This document shows, one piece after another, positions 19,599-27,395 of a stretch of DNA of 54,279 nt. Position 1 is the stretch's first letter. Each line of letters opens with the position of its first letter. Below the pieces are notes generated by a model. It was not told the origin of the DNA and ran no database searches. It was given only the letters and a program-made list of their open reading frames with translations. The translations under genes were made by a program, and so were the position numbers. Source of the stretch: Janibacter corallicola NBRC 107790 (GTDB taxonomy: Bacteria > Actinomycetota > Actinomycetes > Actinomycetales > Dermatophilaceae); contig NZ_BCSR01000016.1 of NCBI RefSeq assembly GCF_001570965.1, forward strand, positions 1 to 54,279, given 5' to 3'.

Positions 19599-20876
19599 GT
19601 GAGTCCGATGCGCGATGACCTGGGTCTGCTGCGCGAGCGACGCTTCGCCTCGCTCTTCGGCGCCCGGACCCTCTCGATGCTCGGGCTGGCCTTCGCCCCG
19701 GTGGCGCTGGCCTTCGGGGTGCTGGACCTCCCGGGCGGGGACGCCGGCACGCTCTCGCTCGTCGTCGCGTGCGAGGCGGTCCCCCACGTGCTCGGGCTGC
19801 TCCTCGGCGGCGTGGTCGCCGACCGGTACCCGCGCCGACTGGTGATGTTCGTCGGTGAGTGCCTCTCGCTCACCGGGTGGCTCGGCATCGGGACGATGCT
19901 GCTCCTCGGGTGGGCGCCGCTCGCGGCGCTGTGTGGCTTCGCGGTGCTCACCGGCCTCGCCGGTGCGGTCGTCTGGCCGGTGCTCTCGGGGATCGTGCCC
20001 GAGGTCGCACCACGGGACCGGCTGCAGCCGGCCAATGCCCTGCTCGCGGTGGGCGCCAACGTCGCCCGGATCACCGGGCTGGTCTCCGCGGGCGTGGTCG
20101 TCGTCCTCGTCGGGCCCGGGTGGGCGCTCGTCGGTGCCGCGATCGTCTACGCCGGGGCCGCCACCTTCGCCTGGCGGATCGGTGCCACCCCGAGACCCGG
20201 GCGCGACGGCGGCACGTCGGCCATCGGCGAGCTGCGCGAGGGCTGGCGGGAGTTCGCCTCCCGGGAGTGGTTGTGGGTCGTCGTGGCGCAGTTCGCGCTG
20301 CTCGTGCTCGCCTGGCAGGGGGCGCACACCGTCCTCGGCCCGGTCGTGGCCAAGGAGCACCTCGGCGGCGCGGGCGCGTGGTCGGCGATCCTCACCGGTG
20401 AGGCCGTCGGGATGCTCGTCGGCGTCGTCATCGCACTGCGGATCCGGCCCCGTCGTCCGATCCTCGTCGGGGTGCTGCTCACCGGGCTGACCGCGGTGCC
20501 GTACCTGCTCCTCGGGTTCGGTGCACCGCTGCCGGTGATCGTCCTCGGCGGCTTCCTCATGGGCCTGGGGATGGACGTCTTCAACGTGCTGTGGCAGACG
20601 GCGATGCAGCGGGAGGTCCCGCCCGAGGCGCTCTCCCGGGTCGCCTCCTACGACGCCTTCGGGTCGATGGTGCTCGGGCCGATCGGGGTGCTGCTCGCGG
20701 GCCCGGCGGCGACGGCCTTCGGCGCGCGGCCGGCACTGCTCGTCTGCTCCGGGGTCATCGTCCTCTCCTGCCTGCTCGCGCTGCTCTCCCGGGACGTGCG
20801 CACGCTGCGGGCACCGGAGCAGGTGGAGCCGGTCGCGGAGGGCGAGTTCGCCGCGCCGGTCGACCCCGCCACGTGA
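19599..20876 (+). CDS. MFS transporter
   Basis: The 425-residue polytopic protein has about 12 membrane helices and a long cytoplasmic loop near residues 195-215. The start ERRFASLFGARTLSMLGLAFAPVALAF and the GGVVADRYPRRLVM signature after helix 2 (Gly-x3-Asp-Arg) identify the major facilitator superfamily, resembling the MFS_3/enterobactin-exporter-like group. The substrate is unknown. GTG at 19599 is favoured by the leaderless box; an ATG three codons later is the alternative. Confidence 0.85.
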   Translation: MSPMRDDLGLLRERRFASLFGARTLSMLGLAFAPVALAFGVLDLPGGDAGTLSLVVACEAVPHVLGLLLGGVVADRYPRRLVMFVGECLSLTGWLGIGTMLLLGWAPLAALCGFAVLTGLAGAVVWPVLSGIVPEVAPRDRLQPANALLAVGANVARITGLVSAGVVVVLVGPGWALVGAAIVYAGAATFAWRIGATPRPGRDGGTSAIGELREGWREFASREWLWVVVAQFALLVLAWQGAHTVLGPVVAKEHLGGAGAWSAILTGEAVGMLVGVVIALRIRPRRPILVGVLLTGLTAVPYLLLGFGAPLPVIVLGGFLMGLGMDVFNVLWQTAMQREVPPEALSRVASYDAFGSMVLGPIGVLLAGPAATAFGARPALLVCSGVIVLSCLLALLSRDVRTLRAPEQVEPVAEGEFAAPVDPAT

Positions 20877-20902
20877 GGTCGGGAGGGGCTCCCCCTTCGT
20901 CC

Positions 20903-20908
20903 TAGGGT
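20903..20908 (+). promoter_or_regulatory. Leaderless -10 box of the GNAT gene
   Basis: TAGGGT lies exactly 6 nt before the ATG at 20915. Confidence 0.6.
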
Positions 20909-20914
20909 TGGGGC

Positions 20915-21508
20915 ATGACCCACGTCGTCCGCCCCGACCGCCGCTACCACCCCGCCTACCTCGAGGCGGTCGACGAGATGGCCGGTGCCCACCGCGACGG
21001 GGACGGCGAGTGGGAGCAGTCGCCGGACGACGCCACCGGCTTCGCGGGGTACCGCTTCACGCGGGAGGGCCTCGAGGACCCGGCGGAGTTCGCCCGGCTG
21101 GTGCGCACCCGGCGGGCCGAGGAGCTGCCGGAGACCCCGCGCCCGAGCGGCCGCGTCCCGTGCACGTACCTGTGGATCGTCGACGAGGAGGACCAGTACG
21201 TCGGCTCGATCTCGCTGCGGCACGAGCTGACCGACTTCCTGCTGGAGCAGGGCGGGCACATCGGCTACTACGTGCGGCCCTCGGCGCGGCAGCAGGGGCA
21301 CGCGGGCACGGCGCTGCGGCAGACCCTGGAGATGGCGCACGAGATGGGCCTGGAGCGGGTGCTCATCACCTGCGACGAGGACAACGCCGCCTCCCGCGCC
21401 GTCATCGAGGGTGCCGGCGGCGAGTACGAGGACTCGCGCGCCGGCAAGCGGCGCTACTGGGTCCCCACTCCCCCGTCGGACCAACCCTTCGGCGTCCGGC
21501 TGGTCTGA
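20915..21508 (+). CDS. GNAT family N-acetyltransferase
   Basis: The 197-residue protein has the acetyl-CoA-binding GNAT fold: YVGSISLRHELTDFLLEQ, HIGYYVRPSARQQGHAGTAL near residue 115-135 (motif A, with the Gly-rich pyrophosphate loop), and ALRQTLEMAHEMGLERVLITCDEDNAASRAVIE split across motif A and B. The acceptor substrate is unknown. It stands alone with its own leaderless promoter. Confidence 0.9.
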   Translation: MTHVVRPDRRYHPAYLEAVDEMAGAHRDGDGEWEQSPDDATGFAGYRFTREGLEDPAEFARLVRTRRAEELPETPRPSGRVPCTYLWIVDEEDQYVGSISLRHELTDFLLEQGGHIGYYVRPSARQQGHAGTALRQTLEMAHEMGLERVLITCDEDNAASRAVIEGAGGEYEDSRAGKRRYWVPTPPSDQPFGVRLV

Positions 21509-21512
21509 CGGC

Positions 21513-21518
21513 TAGGCT
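21513..21518 (+). promoter_or_regulatory. Leaderless -10 box of the LigD-type polymerase gene
   Basis: TAGGCT lies exactly 6 nt before the ATG at 21525; the gene has no Shine-Dalgarno. Confidence 0.6.
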
Positions 21519-21524
21519 CGGTGC

Positions 21525-22478
21525 ATGTCGGCCGGGCAGCACGGCGAGGACGTCCACCTGGACGTGGGTGACCGGCGCGTGCGCATCTCCTCCCCCGACC
21601 GGGTCTACTTCCCCGCCCGCGGCGAGACGAAGCTGGACCTGGCGCACTACTACCTCGCGGTCGGCGACGGGATCCTCCGCGCGCTGCGGGATCGGCCGAC
21701 GATGCTGCACCGCTTCCCGAAGGGGGTGGCCGGCCCCAAGGTGCACCAGAAGCGGCTGCCGAAGGGGGCACCGGACTGGGTCTCGACGGTCCGCCTGCAC
21801 TTCCCCCGCTACGACCTGCACGCCGACGAGCTGTGCCCCACCGAGGTCGCCGAGATCATCTGGGCGGTGCAGATGTCCACCGTCGAGCTGCACCCGTGGA
21901 ACGTCCGCCGCGCCGACGTCGACCGGCCCGACGAGTGGCGGATCGACCTCGACCCGATGCCGCAGACCCCCTTCGCCCGGGTGCGGCGGGTGGCCGGCGT
22001 CTGCCACGAGGTCCTCGACGAGCTCGGCATCACCGGGTACCCCAAGACCTCGGGCGGTTCCGGGCTGCACGTCTACGTGCGGATCGAGCCGCGGTGGGAG
22101 TTCGGCGACGTGCGAAGGGCGGCGCTCGCCTTCGCGCGGGAGGTGCAGCGGCGGGCGCCGCAGGACGTGACGACCGAGTGGTGGCGCAAGGACCGGGACC
22201 CGGCGGCGGTCTTCGTCGACTACAACCAGAACGCGCGCGACCACACCATCGCCGCCGCCTACTCCGTGCGCGGGAACGAGCACGGAACGGTGTCGACCCC
22301 GATCACGTGGGACGAGGTCTCCGACGTCGAACCGCGCGACTGCACGATCGCGACGGTGCCGGAGCGCTTCGCGCGGCTGGGTGATCTGCACGAGGGCATC
22401 GACGAGGTCGCCCACGACCTGACACCGCTGCTGGAGTGGGCGGGGCGCGACGAGGCGGACGCACCGCCCGAGCCCTAG
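21525..22478 (+). CDS. Stand-alone LigD-type polymerase/primase domain protein
   Basis: The 317-residue protein is the archaeo-eukaryotic-primase-like polymerase (PolDom) found in LigD of non-homologous end joining, here without ligase or nuclease domain. Seen: DRVYFPARGETKLDLAHYY near the N-terminus, HPWNVRRADVDRPDEW, the catalytic acid pair in DLDPMP near residue 142, and SGGSGLHVYV near 170. It may extend or fill DNA ends with Ku and a separate ligase. No ku or ligD is in the window. A solitary PolDom protein is known in actinobacteria. Confidence 0.92.
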   Translation: MSAGQHGEDVHLDVGDRRVRISSPDRVYFPARGETKLDLAHYYLAVGDGILRALRDRPTMLHRFPKGVAGPKVHQKRLPKGAPDWVSTVRLHFPRYDLHADELCPTEVAEIIWAVQMSTVELHPWNVRRADVDRPDEWRIDLDPMPQTPFARVRRVAGVCHEVLDELGITGYPKTSGGSGLHVYVRIEPRWEFGDVRRAALAFAREVQRRAPQDVTTEWWRKDRDPAAVFVDYNQNARDHTIAAAYSVRGNEHGTVSTPITWDEVSDVEPRDCTIATVPERFARLGDLHEGIDEVAHDLTPLLEWAGRDEADAPPEP

Positions 22479-22801
22479 CGGCGCAGCACGGCGTCCACCC
22501 AGTGGGTCAGGCCCGCGTCGTCCTCGACGGCATCCGGTGAGACATCGAGCCAGCTCGGCCCCATGTCCTTCTCCCCCATGAGAGCGACCTGGGCGTACCA
22601 CGGTCCGGCCTCGCGCAGCAGCTCCTCGCTCTCGGACGGGTCGACGCGCACGAGTAGGCCGCCGCCACCGCGGCAGCCCAGGGCGATCGCCCCACCAACC
22701 ATGAAGATCAGGGCCCCGAACATGCGCTTCTCCTCCCACTCGATCCCGCGGTCGGACAGCTCCGAGCGGACCCGGTTCGCCACCTCCTCGTCGATGGCCA
22801 T
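22475..22801 (-). CDS. TfoX N-terminal domain protein
   Basis: The 108-residue protein matches the TfoX_N family: KRMFGALIFMVGGAIALG followed by LLVRVDPSESEELL. In gammaproteobacteria TfoX regulates competence, but isolated TfoX_N proteins in actinobacteria have no assigned role. ATG at 22801 has CAGGCT 6 nt upstream, a variant leaderless box; an upstream GTG would add 13 residues. It overlaps the end of the LigD-type gene tail to tail by 4 bp. Confidence 0.8.
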   Translation of the reverse strand: MAIDEEVANRVRSELSDRGIEWEEKRMFGALIFMVGGAIALGCRGGGGLLVRVDPSESEELLREAGPWYAQVALMGEKDMGPSWLDVSPDAVEDDAGLTHWVDAVLRR

Positions 22802-22889
22802 GGGGTCAGCCTGCCAGCCGCCGTCGCCTGCTCGGCCCACGTGACGGCGGGCAGCGGCAGGATTTCGTCATACTGAGGAGGTGGCCACG

Positions 22890-23141
22890 ATGGTTCGGAA
22901 GGTTGCCGTCACCTTGCCGGAGGAGTTGTACGACCTGATCGAGCGAGCCCGAGCAATCGAACACCGCAGTCGATCGGAAGTCGCCCAAGAGGCGTTGCGC
23001 ACCCACTTCGGGGAACCTGTCTACCGCCCCACCGACCGCGAACGCCGCCAACTCCTCGAGGCACTCGAGGCAGACGCGTCCGACGCAAGCACCCGGCTCG
23101 ACTGGGAGACGGTGCGTCGGCAACTGCACGCACGCGAGTGA
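22890..23141 (+). CDS. Ribbon-helix-helix antitoxin (ParD/CopG type)
   Basis: The 83-residue protein begins MVRKVAVTLPEELYDLI, the strand-helix of a ribbon-helix-helix DNA-binding domain, followed by HRSRSEVAQEALRTHF. The C-terminal half is charged and would wrap the toxin. A strong AGGAGG sits 8 nt before the ATG. The stop overlaps the start of a RelE/ParE-like toxin frame by the GTGA arrangement typical of toxin-antitoxin operons. Such antitoxins normally autorepress their promoter. Confidence 0.9.
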   Translation: MVRKVAVTLPEELYDLIERARAIEHRSRSEVAQEALRTHFGEPVYRPTDRERRQLLEALEADASDASTRLDWETVRRQLHARE

Positions 23142-23433
23142 GGATCCGCTTCACCCGCCACGCAGCCGCGGACCTGCACGATGCGGGCGATCACTACACC
23201 AGCATTGCCCCTGCACTGCGGGAACAGTTCCTCGCGGACGTCGATCTCGTCATGGAGCGGATCCACACCTTCCCCCACGGCGCCGCCCCGTAGCGGGCTA
23301 TCCGGACCTGCGGCGAGCACGAATGCGCCGCTTCCCGTTCGTGGTCTTCCACCGAGTCGAGAACGCCTCCGACCTCGTGATCGTCCGAGTCCTCCACACC
23401 CGTCAGGACCAGAGCTCCGAGCTGTTGGCGTAG
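23138..23433 (+). pseudogene. RelE/ParE-like toxin, frameshifted
   Basis: Starting at the GTG that overlaps the antitoxin stop, the frame reads RIRFTRHAAADLHDAGDHY and then RIHTFPHGAAP before an in-frame TAG at 23291. In the frame displaced by one base the family C-terminus continues, AGYPDLRRARMRRFPFVVFH, then LVIVRVLHTRQD, to a stop at 23431. Restoring one G before the TAG would give PVAGYPDLRR, a normal family sequence of about 98 residues. The toxin therefore appears inactivated by a 1-bp deletion while its antitoxin is intact. A sequencing error in the short G run is the alternative. Confidence 0.85.
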
Positions 23434-23452
23434 GTCGGTCCGAGCCACGGTC

Positions 23453-23458
23453 TATCGT
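23453..23458 (+). promoter_or_regulatory. Leaderless -10 box of the UDG gene
   Basis: TATCGT lies exactly 6 nt before the GTG at 23465. Confidence 0.6.
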
Positions 23459-23464
23459 GGCCGC

Positions 23465-24295
23465 GTGCCCGAGCCCGTCCTCCTCCCCCACCCGGTGACG
23501 GGGACCCCCTTCGCCTCGCCGGTGGAGCCGGGCACGGGGTGGCCGGACGACGCGGCCACCGCGGAGACTCCCGTCGCGCGGACCCCCGCGCAGGTGCGGC
23601 GGTTGGCGAAGGGGGCGCTCGGCCCCGAGGACCTCGGTGCCCGCATCTCGGTGTGCCGCGCCTGCCCACGCCTCGTCGCCTGGCGGGAGGAGGTCGCCAC
23701 GACCAAGCGGGCCGCCTTCGCGGGCGAGCCCTACTGGGGCAGACCGGTGCCCGCCGTCGGGCCGGTGGACGCCCCGGTCGTCATCGTCGGACTGGCCCCC
23801 GCGGCACACGGCGCGAACCGGACCGGGCGCAACTTCACCGGGGACCGCTCCGGTGACTGGCTCTACGGCGCCCTGCACCGTGCGGGCTACGCCAGCCAGC
23901 CCGAGTCGTGGGCCGCGGGCGACGGGCTCGAGCTGACCGGGGCGCGGATCATCGCGCCCGTGCGCTGCGCCCCGCCGCAGAACAAGCCGACCACCGAGGA
24001 GAAGCGCACCTGCGCCCCCTGGCTCGACGCCGACCTCGCCCTCAGCGCACCGCACGTGCGCTCGATCATGTGCCTCGGCTCGATCGGCTGGGACACGACG
24101 ATCGCCGGGGTGCGCCACGCCGGCTGGGAGGTGCCGCGGCCCAAGCCGAAGTTCGGGCACGGCGCCCGCGCGACACTGCGCACCCCCGAGGGCCGCGAGG
24201 TCGCCCTCGTCGGCTGCTACCACGTCAGCCAGCAGAACACCTTCACCGGCAAGCTCACCCAGGAGATGCTCGATCAGGTCATCGCCTCGCTGTGA
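23465..24295 (+). CDS. Family 5 uracil-DNA glycosylase (UDGb)
   Basis: The 276-residue enzyme excises uracil and related deaminated bases from DNA. The family 5 motif GLAPAAHGANRTGRNFTGD is near residue 108, with the polar Asp/Asn of family 4 absent, as expected for UDGb. Later blocks are RCAPPQNKPTTEE and GCYHVSQQNTFTGKLT, the usual C-terminal motif with the catalytic His. Cysteines in CRACPRL and CAPP fit a [4Fe-4S] cluster. It is preceded by a leaderless -10 box and followed by an unrelated quinone oxidoreductase. Confidence 0.93.
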   Translation: MPEPVLLPHPVTGTPFASPVEPGTGWPDDAATAETPVARTPAQVRRLAKGALGPEDLGARISVCRACPRLVAWREEVATTKRAAFAGEPYWGRPVPAVGPVDAPVVIVGLAPAAHGANRTGRNFTGDRSGDWLYGALHRAGYASQPESWAAGDGLELTGARIIAPVRCAPPQNKPTTEEKRTCAPWLDADLALSAPHVRSIMCLGSIGWDTTIAGVRHAGWEVPRPKPKFGHGARATLRTPEGREVALVGCYHVSQQNTFTGKLTQEMLDQVIASL

Positions 24296-24304
24296 CCACG
24301 GCCA

Positions 24305-24310
24305 TATGGT
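24305..24310 (+). promoter_or_regulatory. Leaderless -10 box of the quinone oxidoreductase gene
   Basis: TATGGT lies exactly 6 nt before the ATG at 24317. Confidence 0.6.
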
Positions 24311-24316
24311 GAGTGC

Positions 24317-25303
24317 ATGACCACCACCACTGCCCTCGTCGTCCCACGGCACGGAGGACCGGAGGTCCTCACCCTCGAGGAGCGCGAGGTCCCCTCGCCC
24401 GGGCCGGGTGAGGCCCTCGTCGAGGTCGCCGCGGCGGGGGTGAACTTCATTGATGCCTACCAGCGCGAGGGCATCTACCCGACCGATCCGCCGTACGTGC
24501 AGGGCTTCGAGGCCGCGGGGACGGTGCGCGAGGTCGGCGAGGGAGCGGCCGTCACCGTGGGCGACCGCGTCGCGTGGTCGATGACGCTCGGTCTGCACGC
24601 CGGGATGGTCCTCGCCGACTCCCGGGCGCTGCTGCCGGTGCCCGACGGCGTCGACCTGGAGACCGCGGCCGCCGCGACGCTGCAGGGCATGACCGCCCAT
24701 GCCCTGGTCACGGACGTGCACCGCGTCGAGGAGGGCACGGTCGCCCTCGTGCACGCGGCCGCCGGCGGGGTCGGCCAGCTGCTGACCCAGATGATCGTGA
24801 ACCGCGGTGGCCACGTCGTCGCGACCGCCGGGTCGCACGCCAAGCTGGAGATCGCCCGCTCCCGCGGCGCCGCCGAGACGATCGACTACGCCGAGACCGA
24901 GGACCTGGCCGGGGCCGTGCGCGAGGCCGCCGAGCGTCTCGGCGCGAAGGGGGTCGACGTCGCCTACGACGGCGTCGGGAAGGCCACCTTCGACGACTCC
25001 CTCGCCTCGCTGCGCCCCCGCGGGACCATGGTCCTCTTCGGCGGTGCGTCCGGGCAGGTGCCCCCCTTCGACCTGCAGCGCCTGAACTCCGGGGGCTCCC
25101 TCTTCGTCACCCGACCCAGCCTCGCGCACTTCATCGCCGAGCGGGAGGAGCTGATGCTGCGCGGACGGGAGCTCTTTGACGACATCGACGCCGGGCGGGT
25201 CGACGTCGCGATCGGTGGGCGGTACCCCTTCGCCGAGGCGGCCGAGGCCTACCGGGCGCTGGAAGGCCGGCAGTCGACGGGCAAGCTGCTGCTCATCCCC
25301 TGA
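24317..25303 (+). CDS. qor: Zinc-independent quinone oxidoreductase (MDR family)
   Basis: The 328-residue NADPH-dependent reductase belongs to the medium-chain dehydrogenase/reductase superfamily. It has a GroES-like N-terminal half with AAGVNFIDAYQREGIYP near residue 40 and QGFEAAGTV, and a nucleotide-binding loop VHAAAGGVGQLLTQM near 150. The zinc-ligand cysteines of alcohol dehydrogenases are absent, as in quinone reductases. The C-terminus ends STGKLLLIP. The physiological substrate is uncertain. Confidence 0.92.
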   Translation: MTTTTALVVPRHGGPEVLTLEEREVPSPGPGEALVEVAAAGVNFIDAYQREGIYPTDPPYVQGFEAAGTVREVGEGAAVTVGDRVAWSMTLGLHAGMVLADSRALLPVPDGVDLETAAAATLQGMTAHALVTDVHRVEEGTVALVHAAAGGVGQLLTQMIVNRGGHVVATAGSHAKLEIARSRGAAETIDYAETEDLAGAVREAAERLGAKGVDVAYDGVGKATFDDSLASLRPRGTMVLFGGASGQVPPFDLQRLNSGGSLFVTRPSLAHFIAEREELMLRGRELFDDIDAGRVDVAIGGRYPFAEAAEAYRALEGRQSTGKLLLIP

Positions 25304-25309
25304 CCTTCA

Positions 25310-25330
25310 GCACGTCGCACGGCAGTTCGG
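25310..25330 (+). repeat. 21-bp repeat, left copy beside the AbiEi/DUF559 gene
   Basis: The repeat begins GCACGTCGC and ends ACGGCAGTTCGG. It matches 20 of 21 bases of the copy at 49754 and, inverted, 19 of 21 bases of the copy at 26366. With that copy it brackets the intervening gene. Confidence 0.8.
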
Positions 25331-25374
25331 CCCGCTCGGTACGAGAACATGGGCCGGAGCGCGCGTCGAACCGG

Positions 25375-25394
25375 CGAACTGCCGCACGGAGTGC
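25375..25394 (-). repeat. Degenerate inverted copy of the 21-bp repeat
   Basis: On the minus strand this copy ends GCGGCAGTTCG and matches about 16 of 20 bases of the copy at 25310, facing it 44 bp away. It lies in the 142-bp non-coding stretch before the AbiEi/DUF559 gene, where nothing else was recognised. Confidence 0.65.
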
Positions 25395-25445
25395 CCCTGT
25401 GGACAACGCGGAGCACGACGCGGCGAAGGTCGGCAGGGTGTCGGG

Positions 25446-26369
25446 ATGACCATCGCGACCCTCATCATCGCCCAGCACGCAGGCGCAGCCACGCGTCAGG
25501 ACCTGCTGGAGGTGATGACCCGGCACGCGCTGGACGCAGCGCTGCGCTCCGGCGAGATCGTGCGACCCCGCCGCGGGACCTACACGCTGCCCATCGAGGA
25601 CGAGGCCCTGGCCACTGCCGCCGAGCTGGGGGTGCTCCTCAGCCACCGGACTGCAGCGCTCCACCACGGCTGGGGCGTGCTGCATCCACCGGACGAGCCC
25701 GAGATGGTGGCCGACCGCCACCGCCGGATCCCTCGGAGGCCCCGCTGCACCGTGCGCTACCGGGACCTGACCGGGCACCCGGACGAGGGGCCCGCGACCA
25801 CCCCGATGCGGACGGTCATCGACAGCGCCCGCGATCTCGACCTCCCCGAGTCGCTGGCGGTCGCGGACTCCGCCCTCCGCGCGGGCCACGTGACCACTGA
25901 CGAGCTGTCTCGAGCGATCCCTTCCCTCCCGAGAACCGGCAGGGCTCGAGCCACCCTCGCGCTGGAGGAGGCCACGTCGCTGGCGGCCAACCCCTTCGAG
26001 TCGGGGCTGCGGGCCCTCGCGATCGGGGCGAGCGGGAGGATCTGGCAGGCGCAGGCCGAGGTCCGACTGCGCGGCGGCGCAGTGCGGCACGCGGACGTCG
26101 GCTGCCCCGAGCTGCGGATCGCTCTGGAGGCGGACAGCCACGAGTTCCACAAGACCCGGGCAGACGTGCGCCGCGATTGCCGCCGCTACGACGAGATGAT
26201 CCTCGCCGGGTGGCTCGTGCTCCGCTTCGCGTGGGAGCACGTGATGTTCGACCCCGACTGGGTCATGGAGGTCATCGCCTGGGTGGTCCGTCAGCGAGCC
26301 GGCATGTCGCACTGCGGTTCGCTCTCGCTGCCACGAGGAATGGCGGTTCCATCGACGGTCAGCGCCTGA
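25446..26369 (+). CDS. AbiEi-type antitoxin-domain/DUF559-like protein
   Basis: The 307-residue protein has an N-terminal winged-helix-like segment (ATRQDLLEVMTRHALDAALR, then GEIVRPRRGTYTLP) like AbiEi antitoxins of type IV systems. Its C-terminal third resembles the Vsr/DUF559 nuclease-like fold: RIALEADSHEFHKTRADV with acidic residues, RRDCRRYDEMILAGWLVLRF, then the final helix. Such fusions are frequent in actinobacteria and their role is unproven. No AbiEii toxin is adjacent. A 21-bp inverted repeat brackets the gene, and its stop codon lies inside the right copy. Transfer as a unit is therefore possible. Confidence 0.75.
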   Translation: MTIATLIIAQHAGAATRQDLLEVMTRHALDAALRSGEIVRPRRGTYTLPIEDEALATAAELGVLLSHRTAALHHGWGVLHPPDEPEMVADRHRRIPRRPRCTVRYRDLTGHPDEGPATTPMRTVIDSARDLDLPESLAVADSALRAGHVTTDELSRAIPSLPRTGRARATLALEEATSLAANPFESGLRALAIGASGRIWQAQAEVRLRGGAVRHADVGCPELRIALEADSHEFHKTRADVRRDCRRYDEMILAGWLVLRFAWEHVMFDPDWVMEVIAWVVRQRAGMSHCGSLSLPRGMAVPSTVSA

Positions 26370-26386
26370 ACTGCCGTGCGAAGTGC
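26366..26386 (-). repeat. 21-bp repeat, right copy ending the AbiEi/DUF559 gene
   Basis: On the plus strand it reads CTGAACTGCCGTGCG followed by AAGTGC, the inverse of the 25310 copy with two mismatches. It contains the TGA stop of the gene. The 48 bp that follow hold nothing recognised. Confidence 0.75.
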
Positions 26387-26417
26387 ACGGCTGCCACGCC
26401 GTGACGCGGACGTCAGC

Positions 26418-26753
26418 TCACCACAGGAAGGCGATGGCGGCGTTGACGACCGCGAGCCCGGCGGCGGTCCAGGCGAGCGCCGTGCCGTTCTCCCCGCGCT
26501 TGTCCTTGGCGTTGCCGATCTCGGCGCAGGCGAGCACGGCGATCATGACGACGAGCTTGGTGCCGATCTTCGCGTGGTTGACCGGGTCGTCACCGGCCTC
26601 GGCGATGCCCGTGAGGAGCAGACCGAGGATCAGCTGCGCACGGGCCGCCCACGCCTGGACACGGTGGCCGCTCCCGGGGATCGGCGGGCTGATGACGATG
26701 GCGATCATCGCGATCATGTGCAGGACGTAGAGGACGATGCGCAGGGTCTCCAT
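26418..26753 (-). CDS. Small four-helix membrane protein
   Basis: The 111-residue protein has four predicted membrane helices and starts METLRIVLYVLHMIAMIAIV. Histidines lie in helix 1 (YVLHM) and after helix 2 (VNHAKIG), and GTKLVVMIAVLACAE forms helix 3. The layout recalls small actinobacterial integral membrane proteins of unknown function; no heme or transport role can be assigned from sequence alone. TACGGT lies 8 nt before the ATG, close to the leaderless arrangement. Confidence 0.75.
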   Translation of the reverse strand: METLRIVLYVLHMIAMIAIVISPPIPGSGHRVQAWAARAQLILGLLLTGIAEAGDDPVNHAKIGTKLVVMIAVLACAEIGNAKDKRGENGTALAWTAAGLAVVNAAIAFLW

Positions 26754-26777
26754 GACTGCCAACCGTAGGCGAGCCGC

Positions 26778-27395
26778 TCACGCCCCCACGAATCGCACTG
26801 CGGGGGCGATCATCCCCGTCTGCGGCAGCGACGACACCTCGTCGAACGGGACCCACGCCGCCTCACCGGTGGACCCGTCGACCTCGGTGACGCGGGCCGG
26901 CCGCGGGTGCGGGCACCGCGCCCGGTGGATGAGCCGCACCGCGTGGAAGTCCTCGCCCTCACCGGCCCAGTGCGCGGTCTGCACCTGCACGAGCCCCTCG
27001 ACGAGGACCTCCTGCCCGGCCTCCTCCCACACCTCGCGGACCGTGGCCTCGACGGGCCCCTCACCCGGCTCGACGCCCCCGCCCGGCAGCGTCCACAGAC
27101 CGCCGACCCCGGGCACGTGCCCGGCCAGTCGGGACAGCAGCAGGCACCCCCGATCGACGACGAGTGCGTAGGCGCCGAGACGCTGCTGTCGCGGGCCGGT
27201 CGGCTCCGGCGGCGTGACCGCGACGGGTTCGCCGACCTCCCGCACCTCATAGCGCACGGCCACCCGACCGTGCCCGTCCCGCCCCGACCCCACCGGCTCG
27301 CCGACCAGACCGTGGGCGGCGAGCACGTCCGTCGGGTCCAGCCCGTGCGGCAGCGGCCAGGAGCGCCGGCCGTCGGTGATCACCACGTCCGTCAT
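26778..27395 (-). CDS. Nudix hydrolase
   Basis: The 205-residue protein has a Nudix domain from about residue 70. The Nudix box begins GGGVEPGEGPVEATVREV and continues WEEAGQE, with the Glu residues of REVWEEAG that bind the metal. The N-terminal 65 residues are a less conserved extension. Nudix enzymes cleave nucleoside diphosphates linked to another group; the substrate here is unknown. Its start overlaps the stop of the upstream glycosyltransferase by 4 nt, so the two are cotranscribed. Confidence 0.92.
   Translation of the reverse strand: MTDVVITDGRRSWPLPHGLDPTDVLAAHGLVGEPVGSGRDGHGRVAVRYEVREVGEPVAVTPPEPTGPRQQRLGAYALVVDRGCLLLSRLAGHVPGVGGLWTLPGGGVEPGEGPVEATVREVWEEAGQEVLVEGLVQVQTAHWAGEGEDFHAVRLIHRARCPHPRPARVTEVDGSTGEAAWVPFDEVSSLPQTGMIAPAVRFVGA

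Noticed and set aside
22475-22801. TfoX_N gene as evidence for natural competence linked to the repeat word
   Set aside because: Isolated TfoX_N proteins are common in actinobacteria without known link to competence, and no uptake genes are in the window.
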